A stretch of DNA of 64,000 nucleotides from Natrinema salsiterrestre. GTDB taxonomy: Archaea; Halobacteriota; Halobacteria; Halobacteriales; Natrialbaceae. The position numbers and the translations under genes are program-made. Under the pieces are notes generated by a model. That model worked only from the letters and a program-made list of their open reading frames with translations, was not told the origin of the DNA and did not search any database. The stretch is from positions 62,001 through 126,000 of the forward strand of contig NZ_JAMQOT010000002.1 of assembly GCF_029502005.1 (NCBI RefSeq). The letters run 5' to 3'. Of this stretch, positions 17,601-26,492 are shown piece after piece (the stretch's first letter is position 1; each line of letters opens with the position of its first letter).

Positions 17601-19442
17601 ATGTCGGACGGCAACCTTCCGGGCGAGAACGACGACAATCGGGGCGAAGTTCCCTCGAGTCCACCGAACGGAGTCGGTCCGGGGGTGGACTCCGAGGGCG
17701 ACGCCGATCAGGTCGTCGCTCGGACTGCCGACGGGACGACGGAGCCAACCGATACCGAACCGGAGCCGACGTCGGCCATCGCTCCGTCGGACTCGCAATC
17801 GACGGACGCGATCAGAAACGCCGTCCTCGCGGACGTGAAGGCCTCCTTCGACGACCAGTCGGACGACGCGTTTCCCGGGCGTCCGTCCGACGCGTTCATC
17901 GAGGAGGAGTTCTTCGATTTCGGCTATCTCGACGAGTACGAGGAGGTCGAGCGGTACTGGGTGAATCGGCCGTACGCGTACGTGACGGTGCTGTACGACG
18001 AGGCGACCAACACCAACCGGTATCACGTCGTCGAGCCCGACCTCGACGAGTTCGAGGAGTACGTCCGCGAGGACCTGATCCGGTCGCTCCGGAGCGATCT
18101 GATGTACAAGGAGTTCGACGGCGAGATCGACAGGGGGGCCGCCTTCGACGAGGAAGTCCCGCGCGTCATGCGCGAGCACGCCGCGACCGTCGGTGACGGC
18201 TCCCTGCAGCAGCTCCTCTACTATCTCCGGCGGGACTTCGTGAGCTACGGGAAGATCGACCCCATCATGCGCGACCGCGCCGTCGAGGACATCTCGTGCG
18301 ACGGCGCCGCCAGACCCGTCTTCGTCTACCACCACGGCTACCGCGACCTCCGGACGAACCTCTCCTTCAGCGACGAGCGACTGAGCGCGTACGTCGTCCG
18401 ACTCGCCCAGCGAGCCGGCAAACACCTCTCCGTCGCCGATCCGCTGGTGGACGCCTCGTTGCCCGACGGCTCCCGGGTCCAGCTCACTCTCGGCGGCGAG
18501 GTGACGACCGGCGGCGCGAACTTCACCGTCCGGAAGTTCGCCGAGGTGCCGTTCACCCCGGTCGACCTCATCAACTGGGGCACGTTCTCGCTCGAGCAGA
18601 TGGCCTATCTCTGGCTGGCCGTCGAGAACAACGCCTCGCTCATGTTCGCCGGCGGCACCGGCTCGGGGAAGACGACCAGTCTCAACGCGGTATCGATGTT
18701 CGTCCCGCCGGAGAGCAAGGTGGTGTCGATCGAGGACACGCCCGAGCTCACGCTCCCCCACGACAACTGGATCCAGAGCGTCACTCGGCGGGGCGTCACC
18801 GCCGGCGGGCGCGGCTCGGTCGGGATGTTCGATCTGCTCCAGGCCGCCCTTCGCCAGCGCCCGGAGTACCTCGTCATCGGGGAGATCCGCACCGAAAGCG
18901 ACGTCGCGCTCACGTTCTTCCAGTCGATCGCGACCGGCCATACGGCGTACACGACGTTCCACGCCGACTCCGTTCGCGGGCTGTTGAGCCGGCTGCAAAA
19001 CGAGCCGCTGAACGTTCCGGCGGGAATGATCGGCAACCTCGACATCGTCTCGATCCAGCAACAGACCACCCAGAACGGCAAGCGCGTCCGGCGGAACAAA
19101 CGGCTGGTGGAGTTCGGTCACGACGACGGCAACGGCGACGAGATCGACCCCCACGAGGTGTTCCGGTACGAACCCACCGCCGATCGGTTCGAACAGACGA
19201 CGGGGTCGCGAGTCCTCGGGAACATCGCCGACGAACGGGGCTGGACGCCCGGCCGCATCGAGCGCGAACTCGAGGACCGCGAAGCCGTCCTCGAGTACCT
19301 GCTCGAGGAGGGAATCACCGAATACGAGCGGGTCGCACGCGTCGTCCAGGGGTTCATCCGCGATCCGGACTACGTCCTCGAGGAGGTCCGCGCGGGGGAA
19401 CTCGATCCCGATCAGATCGCAGTGACGGAGGCTGACGACTGA
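17601..19442 (+). CDS. Type II/IV secretion system ATPase (archaeal pilus, PilB/FlaI-like)
   Basis: The 613-residue protein has an acidic, low-complexity N-terminal region (about 1-100), an N-terminal alpha/beta domain, and a VirB11/FlaI-type ATPase core. Walker A is GGTGSGKTT at 351-359, Walker B is YLVIGEIR at 423-430, and the His box is TGHTAYTTFHAD at 445-456. It should power assembly of type IV pili in the membrane. The TadC-type platform gene follows with only the bases before its GTG between them, and a pilin-like gene follows that, making an ATPase-platform-pilin operon. A TATA-like ACATTTAG lies at about 17559. Confidence 0.9.
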   Translation: MSDGNLPGENDDNRGEVPSSPPNGVGPGVDSEGDADQVVARTADGTTEPTDTEPEPTSAIAPSDSQSTDAIRNAVLADVKASFDDQSDDAFPGRPSDAFIEEEFFDFGYLDEYEEVERYWVNRPYAYVTVLYDEATNTNRYHVVEPDLDEFEEYVREDLIRSLRSDLMYKEFDGEIDRGAAFDEEVPRVMREHAATVGDGSLQQLLYYLRRDFVSYGKIDPIMRDRAVEDISCDGAARPVFVYHHGYRDLRTNLSFSDERLSAYVVRLAQRAGKHLSVADPLVDASLPDGSRVQLTLGGEVTTGGANFTVRKFAEVPFTPVDLINWGTFSLEQMAYLWLAVENNASLMFAGGTGSGKTTSLNAVSMFVPPESKVVSIEDTPELTLPHDNWIQSVTRRGVTAGGRGSVGMFDLLQAALRQRPEYLVIGEIRTESDVALTFFQSIATGHTAYTTFHADSVRGLLSRLQNEPLNVPAGMIGNLDIVSIQQQTTQNGKRVRRNKRLVEFGHDDGNGDEIDPHEVFRYEPTADRFEQTTGSRVLGNIADERGWTPGRIERELEDREAVLEYLLEEGITEYERVARVVQGFIRDPDYVLEEVRAGELDPDQIAVTEADD

Positions 19443-19445
19443 GCC

Positions 19446-21728
19446 GTGCCCGACCGCGACCAGTCCAGTACCGACGGTGAATCCGATTCTGTCAGCGGCG
19501 ATGTCGACCGTCGCCCCCGCGCTGACGCCGATTCGTCGCCGCCCGACGATGCCACACAGCGGTCGGGGGGGATCCCCAACTCTCGAACGACCTCACTCGA
19601 CGCGGAGACCGCCGCGGCCGTCCTCGAGGACGCGTTCGAGAGCGATCCGGCGGACTCGCTCGAGCGGTCCGACGCGCCGGTCGACGGGAAACGGACTGAG
19701 CGACGAGACGTCGACCCGGAGCCGGAGCCCGAGGAGGCGTTGAGCCAGCCGCTCGTCGACGAACGGGAGCTCGACGCGGCGGAACAACGCGAGCTGCGCG
19801 AGGCGTACGGTCGGACGCGCACGTTCTTCAAGAGCCGCCCCGAGCGGTACCGCGGGCTCCAGCGGCGGCTCAAGCAGGCGCGGATCCGAGACACGTACGA
19901 CACCTACCTGACGGACAGCGCCAAAATCGCCGGGGTCGCTGCCGTCGTCGCGGGGATCGTCGGCAACCTCGTCCTCCTCGCGCTGGCGCTCACCGGGACC
20001 GTCGGAGCGCTGGAACCGATGTTCGGCCTCTCCGGGCGAGTGCGGGAGGCGTTTCTGACGAGTCCCGTCGTCGTGGCAGCGCTGCTGGTTCCACTGGGGT
20101 GTTCGCTCGCCGCGGGCGGCGGCGTCTGGATCGGGCGGAACTACTACTATCCCCGGAGTCTCGTGGCGGCCCGGCGGCGGAGCATCGCGCTCAACTTGCC
20201 GTACGCGATCACGTTCATGTACGCGCTGTCGAGCGGCGGGATGAACTTCGTGGAGGTGTGTCGCCGCCTCGGGGACAGCGAGGACGTCTACGGCGAGGTC
20301 GCGAACGAGTTCGATCTCATCGTCCGCGAGATCGACCTGTTCGGAAACGACCTGCTGCAGGCGATCGACAACGTCCGACTTCTCACCCCGAGCGACGATC
20401 TCCGGCGATTCCTCGACGACCTGCTCGGCGTCCTCGACTCCGGCGGCGACCTCGAGACGTTCTTCGAGGAGGAGTCCGAGGAGGCCCTCGACGACGCGCT
20501 CGAGGAGCAGTCGTCGTTCCTCGAGACGCTCGGGATCCTCAGTGAGGTATTCGTCGTCGCGTTCGTCGCGGCACCGCTCTTTCTGATCGTCGTGTTGATG
20601 GTGGTGAGTTTCCTCGGGTCGGAGACGGTCGGGCTGATCGCCGTCCTCGTTTACGTCGTGTTTCCCCTGTCGATGGTCGGATTCTTGCTCGCCATCGATC
20701 TGCTCTCCCGGCCGTTCGAGGAACCGACGGCCAGCCTCGCCGTCGAAGACGGACGCGAGATCGAGACCGAACGGGTCGCCGACGACCCGCGGTTTCCGGC
20801 ATATCAGCAATCCAGACGCGAGACCGGCCTCGCGGCGTTTCTCTCCGATCCGTTTCGTGCGATCCGACGCCGCCCCGTCCTCTCGCTGGGAGTGACGGTG
20901 CCGGCCGGTATCGTCGTCGTCGGCGTCGGAATCTGGAGCGGAGTCGTCGAGCCGTCCGTTTCGGCGTTTCTCGCGACCCCGCTCCGGACGACCGTCGGGC
21001 TCGTCGTCGCCCCGCTCGTGACGGCGAGCGCGCCGCTGATGGTCCTCCACGAGCGCGAACGTCGCCGGACGCAACTCATCACCGAGCGGTTCCCGGACGT
21101 GTTGAGCATCCTCGCCAGCGCGAACCAGATGGGCGTCGACATCGTGGACGCCTTCGATCTGGTCACCCGATGGGCGAGCGGAACGCTCGCTGAGGAGCTC
21201 TCCCGCGTCCGAAACGACGTCGCCTGGAACCACGACCTGACCGGCGCACTGCTCGGCTTCGCCGATCGGCTGAACGTCCCCCAGTTGACCCGGACGATGA
21301 CGCTGGTCGCGGAGGGCAGTCGCTCGAGCGGCGATCTCCACGGCCTGCTCGAGATCGCGGCGCAGAACACGCGCGCACAGGCGAAACTCGCCCGTCAGCG
21401 CCGACGCGAAATCGGCTCCTACGTCGCCATCGTCGTCGTCGGCTTCCTCGTCTATCTGCTGGTCATCGTCATGGTCAGCGCGAGCTACCTCGCGCCGATC
21501 GCCGACCTGGCGGCCGAAACCGAGGCCACGGCGGTCGACGGGCCGGTCTCGCTGGGGTCGATCCCCGTCGAGACCTACGAGCTCCTCTTCCTCCACTCGG
21601 CGCTCGTCCAGGGGTTCGGTAGCGGACTGATCGCCGGCAAACTCGCCGAGAACGACGCCCTCAGCGGTCTCAAATACGGACTGGGGCTCGTCGTCCTCAC
21701 CGTCGTCGCGTTCTACTTCCTGGTGTAA
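19446..21728 (+). CDS. Type II secretion/TadC-type pilus platform protein
   Basis: The 760-residue, GTG-initiated protein begins with about 130 hydrophilic acidic residues. It then alternates membrane segments with two cytoplasmic T2SSF (GspF/FlaJ) helical domains. The first includes ALSSGGMNFVEVCRRLGD and the second SILASANQMGVDIVDAFD. About eight or nine hydrophobic segments are visible, with the last near the C-terminus (GLKYGLGLVVLTVVAFYFLV). It forms the inner-membrane platform that partners the upstream ATPase. The gene starts three bases after the ATPase stop. Confidence 0.9.
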   Translation: MPDRDQSSTDGESDSVSGDVDRRPRADADSSPPDDATQRSGGIPNSRTTSLDAETAAAVLEDAFESDPADSLERSDAPVDGKRTERRDVDPEPEPEEALSQPLVDERELDAAEQRELREAYGRTRTFFKSRPERYRGLQRRLKQARIRDTYDTYLTDSAKIAGVAAVVAGIVGNLVLLALALTGTVGALEPMFGLSGRVREAFLTSPVVVAALLVPLGCSLAAGGGVWIGRNYYYPRSLVAARRRSIALNLPYAITFMYALSSGGMNFVEVCRRLGDSEDVYGEVANEFDLIVREIDLFGNDLLQAIDNVRLLTPSDDLRRFLDDLLGVLDSGGDLETFFEEESEEALDDALEEQSSFLETLGILSEVFVVAFVAAPLFLIVVLMVVSFLGSETVGLIAVLVYVVFPLSMVGFLLAIDLLSRPFEEPTASLAVEDGREIETERVADDPRFPAYQQSRRETGLAAFLSDPFRAIRRRPVLSLGVTVPAGIVVVGVGIWSGVVEPSVSAFLATPLRTTVGLVVAPLVTASAPLMVLHERERRRTQLITERFPDVLSILASANQMGVDIVDAFDLVTRWASGTLAEELSRVRNDVAWNHDLTGALLGFADRLNVPQLTRTMTLVAEGSRSSGDLHGLLEIAAQNTRAQAKLARQRRREIGSYVAIVVVGFLVYLLVIVMVSASYLAPIADLAAETEATAVDGPVSLGSIPVETYELLFLHSALVQGFGSGLIAGKLAENDALSGLKYGLGLVVLTVVAFYFLV

Positions 21729-21730
21729 TC

Positions 21731-23350
21731 ATGTCCGGACAGACACCCGACGATCCGCGCGAGACCGACGCACGATCGACGACCCGCTCCGACGGCGACG
21801 CGACACACTCCGACCGTTTCGGACGGCTCGCGGCGCTCGAGGACAGCGACCGAGCCGTGTCACCGGTCATCGGCGCGATCCTCATGTTCGCGCTGGCGCT
21901 CGCACTCCTCGCGATCCTCCAGACGGCGGCGATTCCGGCGCTGAACGAGGGACTCGAGTTCCAGCACAGCGAGCGGGTGCAGACGGACGTGCGCGACGTC
22001 GGCGGGGCCGTCGACCGGGTCGCGACGACCGGAGCGACGGAGTCGGTCTCGATCGAAGGCGGACTACGCTACCCGCCCCGGATGTTCTTCATCAATCCGC
22101 CACCGGTCGCCGGGACGGTTCGGACGACGGATCCCGCGACGGTCGAAATCGGCAACGCGACCGCGACCGGCGAGACCGGCGACTACTGGACCGGTGGGCC
22201 GCGGACCTTCGAGACGCGCTCGCTCGAGTACGTCCCGAGGTACAACGAGTACGGGGGCGCGCCGGTGACGGTGGCCGAGCCGTGGGTCGTCTACGACCGC
22301 TTCGACGAGACGGACGTGACGAGGTCCGACCAGGACCTCGTCGACGATCGCCGGATCGACCTGATCGCGCTCGAGGGCGACCGATCGGTCTCACGGGCCG
22401 GGGACGTGACGATCGGCGTCGAACCGACCAGCGCGCCGGCCCGGACGGTAACGGTCCGGGACGACGGCGAGCCGGTCACGCTGACGATCCCGACGCGACT
22501 CTCCGAGGACACCTGGCGGGAGCTCCTCGCGGACGAACTCGACCCGACGGGCGATACGGAGGACGACCGGTACGTGCAGGAAATCGACTGTGAGGGGGCG
22601 CCCCCCGACCCCTGCGGGCAGCTAACGCTGACGCTCGAGCAGGGGGCCACCTACGAACTGCGACTCGGTGCCGTCGGTCTCGGCAGCGGGGTCGAGGAGG
22701 AGAACGCGACGTACCTCACCGATATCGAGGGCGACGCGACGGCGATCCCCGAGAGCGGCCGGCAGCGACTCGTGGTCGAGGCTCGCGACCGGTTCGACAA
22801 CCCCGTCAGCGGCGTTTCCGTGACCGGGATCGTCACCGGCGACGGTACCGTTCGGGCCGTCGATCCCGTCACCGACGCCGAGGGCCGGGCGACGTTCGTC
22901 TACGACGCCCCCGACGACGTCGACGGGACGCGAGACGTCGCGGTGACGCTGCGCTTCGGCGAGACGCCGGCCGAACAGGCCACGTTCGATATCCGCGTGA
23001 TGGACCGCGACGGCGGGGGCTCGAGTCCGACCTCGGAAACCGATCCGAGCGCGACGATCACCGGCGTTGACGCCAACACCGCCGGCAGCCAGGATCGCTA
23101 CGACGTGACCCTCGAGGCGACCGACCCCGACGGGAACCTCGACCGGGCGGAGTTCGAACTCCGAAACCCCGAGACGGGCGCCGTGATCGACACGGCGACG
23201 GCGACCCTGACCGGTGGCAGCGACACCGCGACCGGAAACCTGCGTGCGCAAAGCGGTGACCGGCTCGCGGAGTATCGGATCGTCGCCACCGCTATCGACG
23301 CCGACGGAAACGCCGGGAGCGACGAGACGATCGCGAGCGGCGGTGCCTGA
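21731..23350 (+). CDS. Large pilin-like surface protein with Ig-like domain
   Basis: The 539-residue product has a 40-residue hydrophilic leader, then the class III (prepilin) signal DRAVSPVIGAILMFALAL with a hydrophobic stretch at about 43-66. This is the hallmark of archaeal type IV pilins cleaved by PibD. The remaining 470 residues are extracellular, rich in Thr/Asp. They include a bacterial Ig-like (Big_1-type) segment, RFDNPVSGVSVTGIVTGDG, around 355-415, and a second beta-rich domain at the C-terminus. It follows the platform gene by two bases, so it is probably assembled by that machine. Minor tip pilin or anchored surface protein are both possible. Confidence 0.8.
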   Translation: MSGQTPDDPRETDARSTTRSDGDATHSDRFGRLAALEDSDRAVSPVIGAILMFALALALLAILQTAAIPALNEGLEFQHSERVQTDVRDVGGAVDRVATTGATESVSIEGGLRYPPRMFFINPPPVAGTVRTTDPATVEIGNATATGETGDYWTGGPRTFETRSLEYVPRYNEYGGAPVTVAEPWVVYDRFDETDVTRSDQDLVDDRRIDLIALEGDRSVSRAGDVTIGVEPTSAPARTVTVRDDGEPVTLTIPTRLSEDTWRELLADELDPTGDTEDDRYVQEIDCEGAPPDPCGQLTLTLEQGATYELRLGAVGLGSGVEEENATYLTDIEGDATAIPESGRQRLVVEARDRFDNPVSGVSVTGIVTGDGTVRAVDPVTDAEGRATFVYDAPDDVDGTRDVAVTLRFGETPAEQATFDIRVMDRDGGGSSPTSETDPSATITGVDANTAGSQDRYDVTLEATDPDGNLDRAEFELRNPETGAVIDTATATLTGGSDTATGNLRAQSGDRLAEYRIVATAIDADGNAGSDETIASGGA

Positions 23351-23441
23351 TTCCGACTGCCGCCGATGCCGCCGTCCGGGGAACGGGCGCGTCTCGAAAC
23401 GGTCGAGCCTCGAGCCACCGCCGAACGACCGAATCGGGGCG

Positions 23442-23457
23442 AAAACAGGCCTGTTTT
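23442..23457. promoter_or_regulatory. 16-bp perfect palindrome over the DUF2103 promoter
   Basis: AAAACAGGCCTGTTTT is perfectly self-complementary. Its right half forms the likely TATA element (TGTTTTAC), about 27 bases before the ATG at 23482, where a leaderless transcript would begin. A dimeric regulator bound here would block TBP/TFB access. Confidence 0.5.
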
Positions 23458-23481
23458 ACATCCGCCTCCCCATCCACCGAT

Positions 23482-24243
23482 ATGGAGTGTCGTCACTGTG
23501 CATCGCCGCTCGAGAAACCCGGCGACTTCTGTCTGGTCTGTCGGGAGGAAAACACCGAGGCGATCGTTCTCGAGGCGGCGCGCGACAGGGCGACCATCAC
23601 GATGCTGGCCGGCGAGCCGGACGAGTCGGACGCTCGAGGCAGCCATACCGATCCCGAGGAGCAGATACTCGGCGAGACGACGATCACGACGACGCCGGAG
23701 GACGGCGAGAACGAGCCCATCGAACTCCGGAACTTCGCGGGACTGATCGGCGACGAGATCCGCCGGAAGCGTCCCGAAGAGGTCTACGCCGGCGGCGCGC
23801 GAACGGTGATCCGCGCCGTTCGCGAGGACGTTCACCACCCCTTCTACCGCGTCGACGACGACGATCCCGTCGTTTCGGTGCTCGAGCGACGCGGAAACCG
23901 CGCGCTCGACGTGGTCGAGACCCCGCCGTCCGAGAAGATCGGCGGCAGCCACTCGACGCTCATCGGGGGTCGAACCGGGATGCAGGCCATCCAGGCCGTC
24001 GCGGGCCATCCCCACGTCAAGAAGGTGATTCCGGGGCCCATCGACGCCGGCGGGAAGGGGTCACAGTCCGGCATGCGCGCGAAAGTGACCCGGGCCGACG
24101 ACGGCGGCAACGTTCGCATGCTCCTCCGGAACGGCTCGAGCGTGCAGGAAAACCGCGTCGTGACGACCGCCCGCGACCGGGAGATGGGCGAGCGGATCCG
24201 CGAGGACCTCAACGACGTGCTCACGGACGCGGAATTCCAGTAG
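23482..24243 (+). CDS. DUF2103 family zinc-ribbon protein
   Basis: The 253-residue protein starts with a CxxC-x10-CxxC zinc ribbon (Cys3, Cys6, Cys17, Cys20), then an acidic linker. The globular part contains the segments KIGGSHSTLIGGRTGMQA and VIPGPIDAGGKGSQSG, which are typical of DUF2103. The basic patch AKVTRADDGGNVRMLLRNGSS suggests RNA contact. The biochemical function is not known. Its place before L37Ae, RpoP and Pcc1 hints at translation or tRNA-related work. The C-terminus (RDREMGERIREDLND) is helical. Confidence 0.82.
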   Translation: MECRHCASPLEKPGDFCLVCREENTEAIVLEAARDRATITMLAGEPDESDARGSHTDPEEQILGETTITTTPEDGENEPIELRNFAGLIGDEIRRKRPEEVYAGGARTVIRAVREDVHHPFYRVDDDDPVVSVLERRGNRALDVVETPPSEKIGGSHSTLIGGRTGMQAIQAVAGHPHVKKVIPGPIDAGGKGSQSGMRAKVTRADDGGNVRMLLRNGSSVQENRVVTTARDREMGERIREDLNDVLTDAEFQ

Positions 24244-24403
24244 CCGACTCCACACTGGTCGCCTCCACGGACTGCCAGCCGTTGATGTCGGTTTCGGCGG
24301 CGAGAGCGTCTCGCGGCAATTATTGTGTCGGCCCGATGGAAGTGTCAGTTCCTGCTGGTTGTCCGACGCTTAATCCGCGGGCTGTAATTAGATATAATTA
24401 GCC

Positions 24404-24610
24404 ATGCTCGAGCGACCGGACGCCGTCCTCACCCTGATCCCGCTGTTGGCCGTCAGCGGCCTCCTGATCCGTACGGTGATCGCGACGACGGGTGTCGGGA
24501 CCGGGTTACTCGCCGCACCGCTCGCGGTAGTCGGATACCTCGCAGCGCTCGCAGTCGTCGTCCTGGAACTGCTCGCGTGGCCGGTCGCCGAGCGGATCGG
24601 TGGCCGGTGA
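24404..24610 (+). CDS. Small two-helix membrane protein (68 aa)
   Basis: Two hydrophobic helices fill most of the product (about 8-30 and 34-58), with a charged N-terminus and a short basic tail ending in ERIGGR. An AT-rich TAATTAGATATAATTAG stretch just before the ATG is likely promoter sequence. No family is recognised. Confidence 0.6.
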   Translation: MLERPDAVLTLIPLLAVSGLLIRTVIATTGVGTGLLAAPLAVVGYLAALAVVVLELLAWPVAERIGGR

Positions 24611-24663
24611 ACGGGGTCGTCCCGCGGAACGCCGTCTCCGCAGAACCCGTCCGGACTCAACAG

Positions 24664-24672
24664 GTTTAAGAA
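24664..24672 (+). promoter_or_regulatory. TATA box for the L37Ae operon
   Basis: GTTTAAGAA lies about 30 bases before the L37Ae ATG, the spacing of haloarchaeal leaderless or very short-leader genes. Confidence 0.55.
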
Positions 24673-24697
24673 TCCGCTGGCGATAGAGATGACCACT

Positions 24698-24964
24698 ATG
24701 GCCAAGAAAGGACAGGTCGGTAGCGCTGGCCGCTTCGGTGCCCGCTACGGCCGCGTCGCACGACGTCGCGTCAGCGAGATCGAAGACGACATGGAAAACG
24801 CCGAAGTCGACGGCGACGACGTCACTCGCGTCGGCACCGGCATCTGGAAGAACGAGGAGACCGGCGAGGTCTTCACCGGCGGCGCGTACCGCCCGGAGAC
24901 CCCCGCCGGCCGCACCGTCACGCGCTCCATCCGCGCGGCTCTCGCGGAAGACGACGACGAATAA
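24698..24964 (+). CDS. rpl37ae: Large-subunit ribosomal protein L37Ae (eL43), zinc-less form
   Basis: The 88-residue protein matches eL43 in the N-terminal [18 protein letters not shown] segment, the central [19 protein letters not shown] and the C-terminal [18 protein letters not shown]. In most archaea the central part is a CxxC...CxxC zinc ribbon. Here every cysteine position is replaced, so no zinc can be bound. ATG 24698 is preferred over an ATG three codons upstream, because MAKKGQ is the usual haloarchaeal N-terminus. rpoP follows after 15 bases. Confidence 0.9.
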   Translation: MAKKGQVGSAGRFGARYGRVARRRVSEIEDDMENAEVDGDDVTRVGTGIWKNEETGEVFTGGAYRPETPAGRTVTRSIRAALAEDDDE

Positions 24965-24979
24965 CGCTCTCTACCCAGT

Positions 24980-25114
24980 ATGAGTTACAAATGCTCCCGC
25001 TGTAAACGCGACGTCCAGCTCGACGAGTACGGCGGCGTCCGCTGTCCCTACTGCGGCCACCGCGTGCTCCTGAAGGAACGCAGCCGCGACGTCAAGGAAG
25101 TCGACGTCCAGTAA
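24980..25114 (+). CDS. rpoP: RNA polymerase subunit P (Rpo12)
   Basis: This 44-residue protein has the RpoP zinc motif CSRC at residues 5-8 and CPYCG at 22-26, with the conserved tail [17 protein letters not shown]. It is a core subunit of archaeal RNA polymerase, the counterpart of Rpb12. It lies between L37Ae and Pcc1, the usual archaeal gene order. Confidence 0.96.
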   Translation: MSYKCSRCKRDVQLDEYGGVRCPYCGHRVLLKERSRDVKEVDVQ

Positions 25115-25119
25115 CCGCC

Positions 25120-25386
25120 GTGTCTTCTCACGACGCGACTCTCGAGTTCGACTACGAGACGCGCTCGCGTGCCGAACTCGTCGCCGAAGCCGTCGCTCGC
25201 GAAATCGGCGAGATCGACGACGAACGCTCGCGCACGACTATCGAACGAGAGGAATCGCGTGTGCTCATCGAGATCGACGCCGACGACGTCGTCGCCCTGC
25301 GAGCGGCGCTGAACACCTGGTTCTCCCTGATCGACGTCGCGGAGCGAACCGCCGACATCGGTGTCGACGTTCTCGAAGCCCGATAG
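25120..25386 (+). CDS. pcc1: KEOPS complex subunit Pcc1
   Basis: The 88-residue product has the Pcc1/CTAG pattern: an N-terminal strand (ATLEFDYETRSRAELVAEAV), the IEREESRVLIEIDADDVVALRAALNTWFSLI core, and a helical end. Pcc1 dimerises the KEOPS complex that makes the N6-threonylcarbamoyl adenosine of tRNA. GTG at 25120 is the only start, five bases after the rpoP stop, so translational coupling is likely. Confidence 0.92.
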   Translation: MSSHDATLEFDYETRSRAELVAEAVAREIGEIDDERSRTTIEREESRVLIEIDADDVVALRAALNTWFSLIDVAERTADIGVDVLEAR

Positions 25387-25461
25387 AGCGCGGGCCACAT
25401 AGCTAAGCGGCCCTGTACCGGCAGGTACCGCTAACTTCGTCGTCCTCGAGCAATTCCGTCA

Positions 25462-26004
25462 ATGGCCGATCGGACCGAAACGTGGCTCGGACTGCGACGG
25501 GACGCGAAGCCGCTGGTGATCGCCGGCCTCGGGCTCGGGCTGGGCGGCTTCTTCGACGGCATCGTCTTCCATCAGACCCGCCAGATTCACCACATGCTGT
25601 CGTCCTATCCGGACTCGAGTATCGCCACCCATCTCGAGCTCAACGTGATGGTCGACGGTATCTTTCACCTCGCGACGTACGTGTTCACCATCATCGGCGT
25701 CGTGGTTGCTCTCGCGCGCGTGGCGATTCCACTCGGTCCCCGACTCCGGACGGACGCTGCTGGGGGCGGTGATCATGGACTGGGGCGCGTTCAACCTCGT
25801 CGGGGGACTCGTCGATCACCGGCTGCTCGGGATTCACCACGTCTGGCCCGCCGGGCCTGATCCGCTCCTCCTCTGGGACGCGCTCATCCCGCTCTGGGGG
25901 CGCTCTTCCTCGGTGGGGGTTACCTCGTGATTCGGACCGACAGCGCCGCGACGCCGGAAACCAGCGACGACACGGTCGCGGCGGACGGACGCGGCCGGGA
26001 CTGA
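25462..26004 (+). pseudogene. DUF2243 membrane protein gene with two compensating frameshifts
   Basis: Coding similar to DUF2243 four-helix membrane proteins runs in three frame segments. Frame 1 (from ATG 25462) encodes GLGLGGFFDGIVFHQ and reads to VFTIIGVVV. An extra G near 25703-25706 then moves the protein to another frame, encoding [21 protein letters not shown] missing G in the run GGGGG at 25896-25900 returns it to frame 1, encoding [14 protein letters not shown], and it stops at TGA 26002-26004. As written, translation of frame 1 ends at 25860. It separates pcc1 from prefoldin beta. It may be a decaying gene, or two indel errors in G-rich stretches. Confidence 0.8.
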
Positions 26005-26061
26005 GCCCGGCGGTCGATTCGCCGTCTCCGCTCGAGCGCCCGGCGTGGAAGACAAAGCTGG

Positions 26062-26070
26062 TCTTTATCA
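26062..26070 (+). promoter_or_regulatory. TATA box for prefoldin beta
   Basis: CTTTATCA sits about 27 bases before the ATG, consistent with leaderless transcription of pfdB. Confidence 0.5.
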
Positions 26071-26093
26071 GTGCGGAGGGCGACGGTCGAGAC

Positions 26094-26492
26094 ATGCAAG
26101 GAAACCTGCCGCCCGAGGCACAGGAGAAAATCGAGCAGCTACAGGACCTTCAGGAGACGGCACAGGAAGTCGCCGTCCAGAAGCAGGAAGCCGAATCGAG
26201 CCTCACCGAGGCCCAGAACGCCCTCGAGGAACTCGACAACATCGACGAGGGAACGACGATGTACCGGAACGTCGGCGAACTCCTCGTCGAGACCGACTAC
26301 GACCAGGCCGAGGAGGACCTCGAGGACAAAGTCGACTCGCTCGAGATCCGCCTCGAGACCCTCGAGAAGCAGGAAGAGCGCGTTCAGGACCAGTTCGAGA
26401 GCCTTCAGGAGGAGCTCGAGGACATGCTCGGCGGTGGCGGCATGGGCGGCGGCCCGGCCGGCCCCGGCGGCCCGGGCGCTGGCGGCGCGTAA
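26094..26492 (+). CDS. pfdB: Prefoldin subunit beta (GimC beta)
   Basis: The 132-residue product is an all-helical coiled-coil subunit: N-terminal helix from residue 8, a short hairpin with [20 protein letters not shown], and a long second helix. It assembles with alpha subunits into the hexameric jellyfish chaperone that passes unfolded proteins to the thermosome. The glycine- and proline-rich tail ([16 protein letters not shown]) is a flexible addition. The DUF3194 gene begins directly after the stop codon. Confidence 0.95.
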   Translation: MQGNLPPEAQEKIEQLQDLQETAQEVAVQKQEAESSLTEAQNALEELDNIDEGTTMYRNVGELLVETDYDQAEEDLEDKVDSLEIRLETLEKQEERVQDQFESLQEELEDMLGGGGMGGGPAGPGGPGAGGA

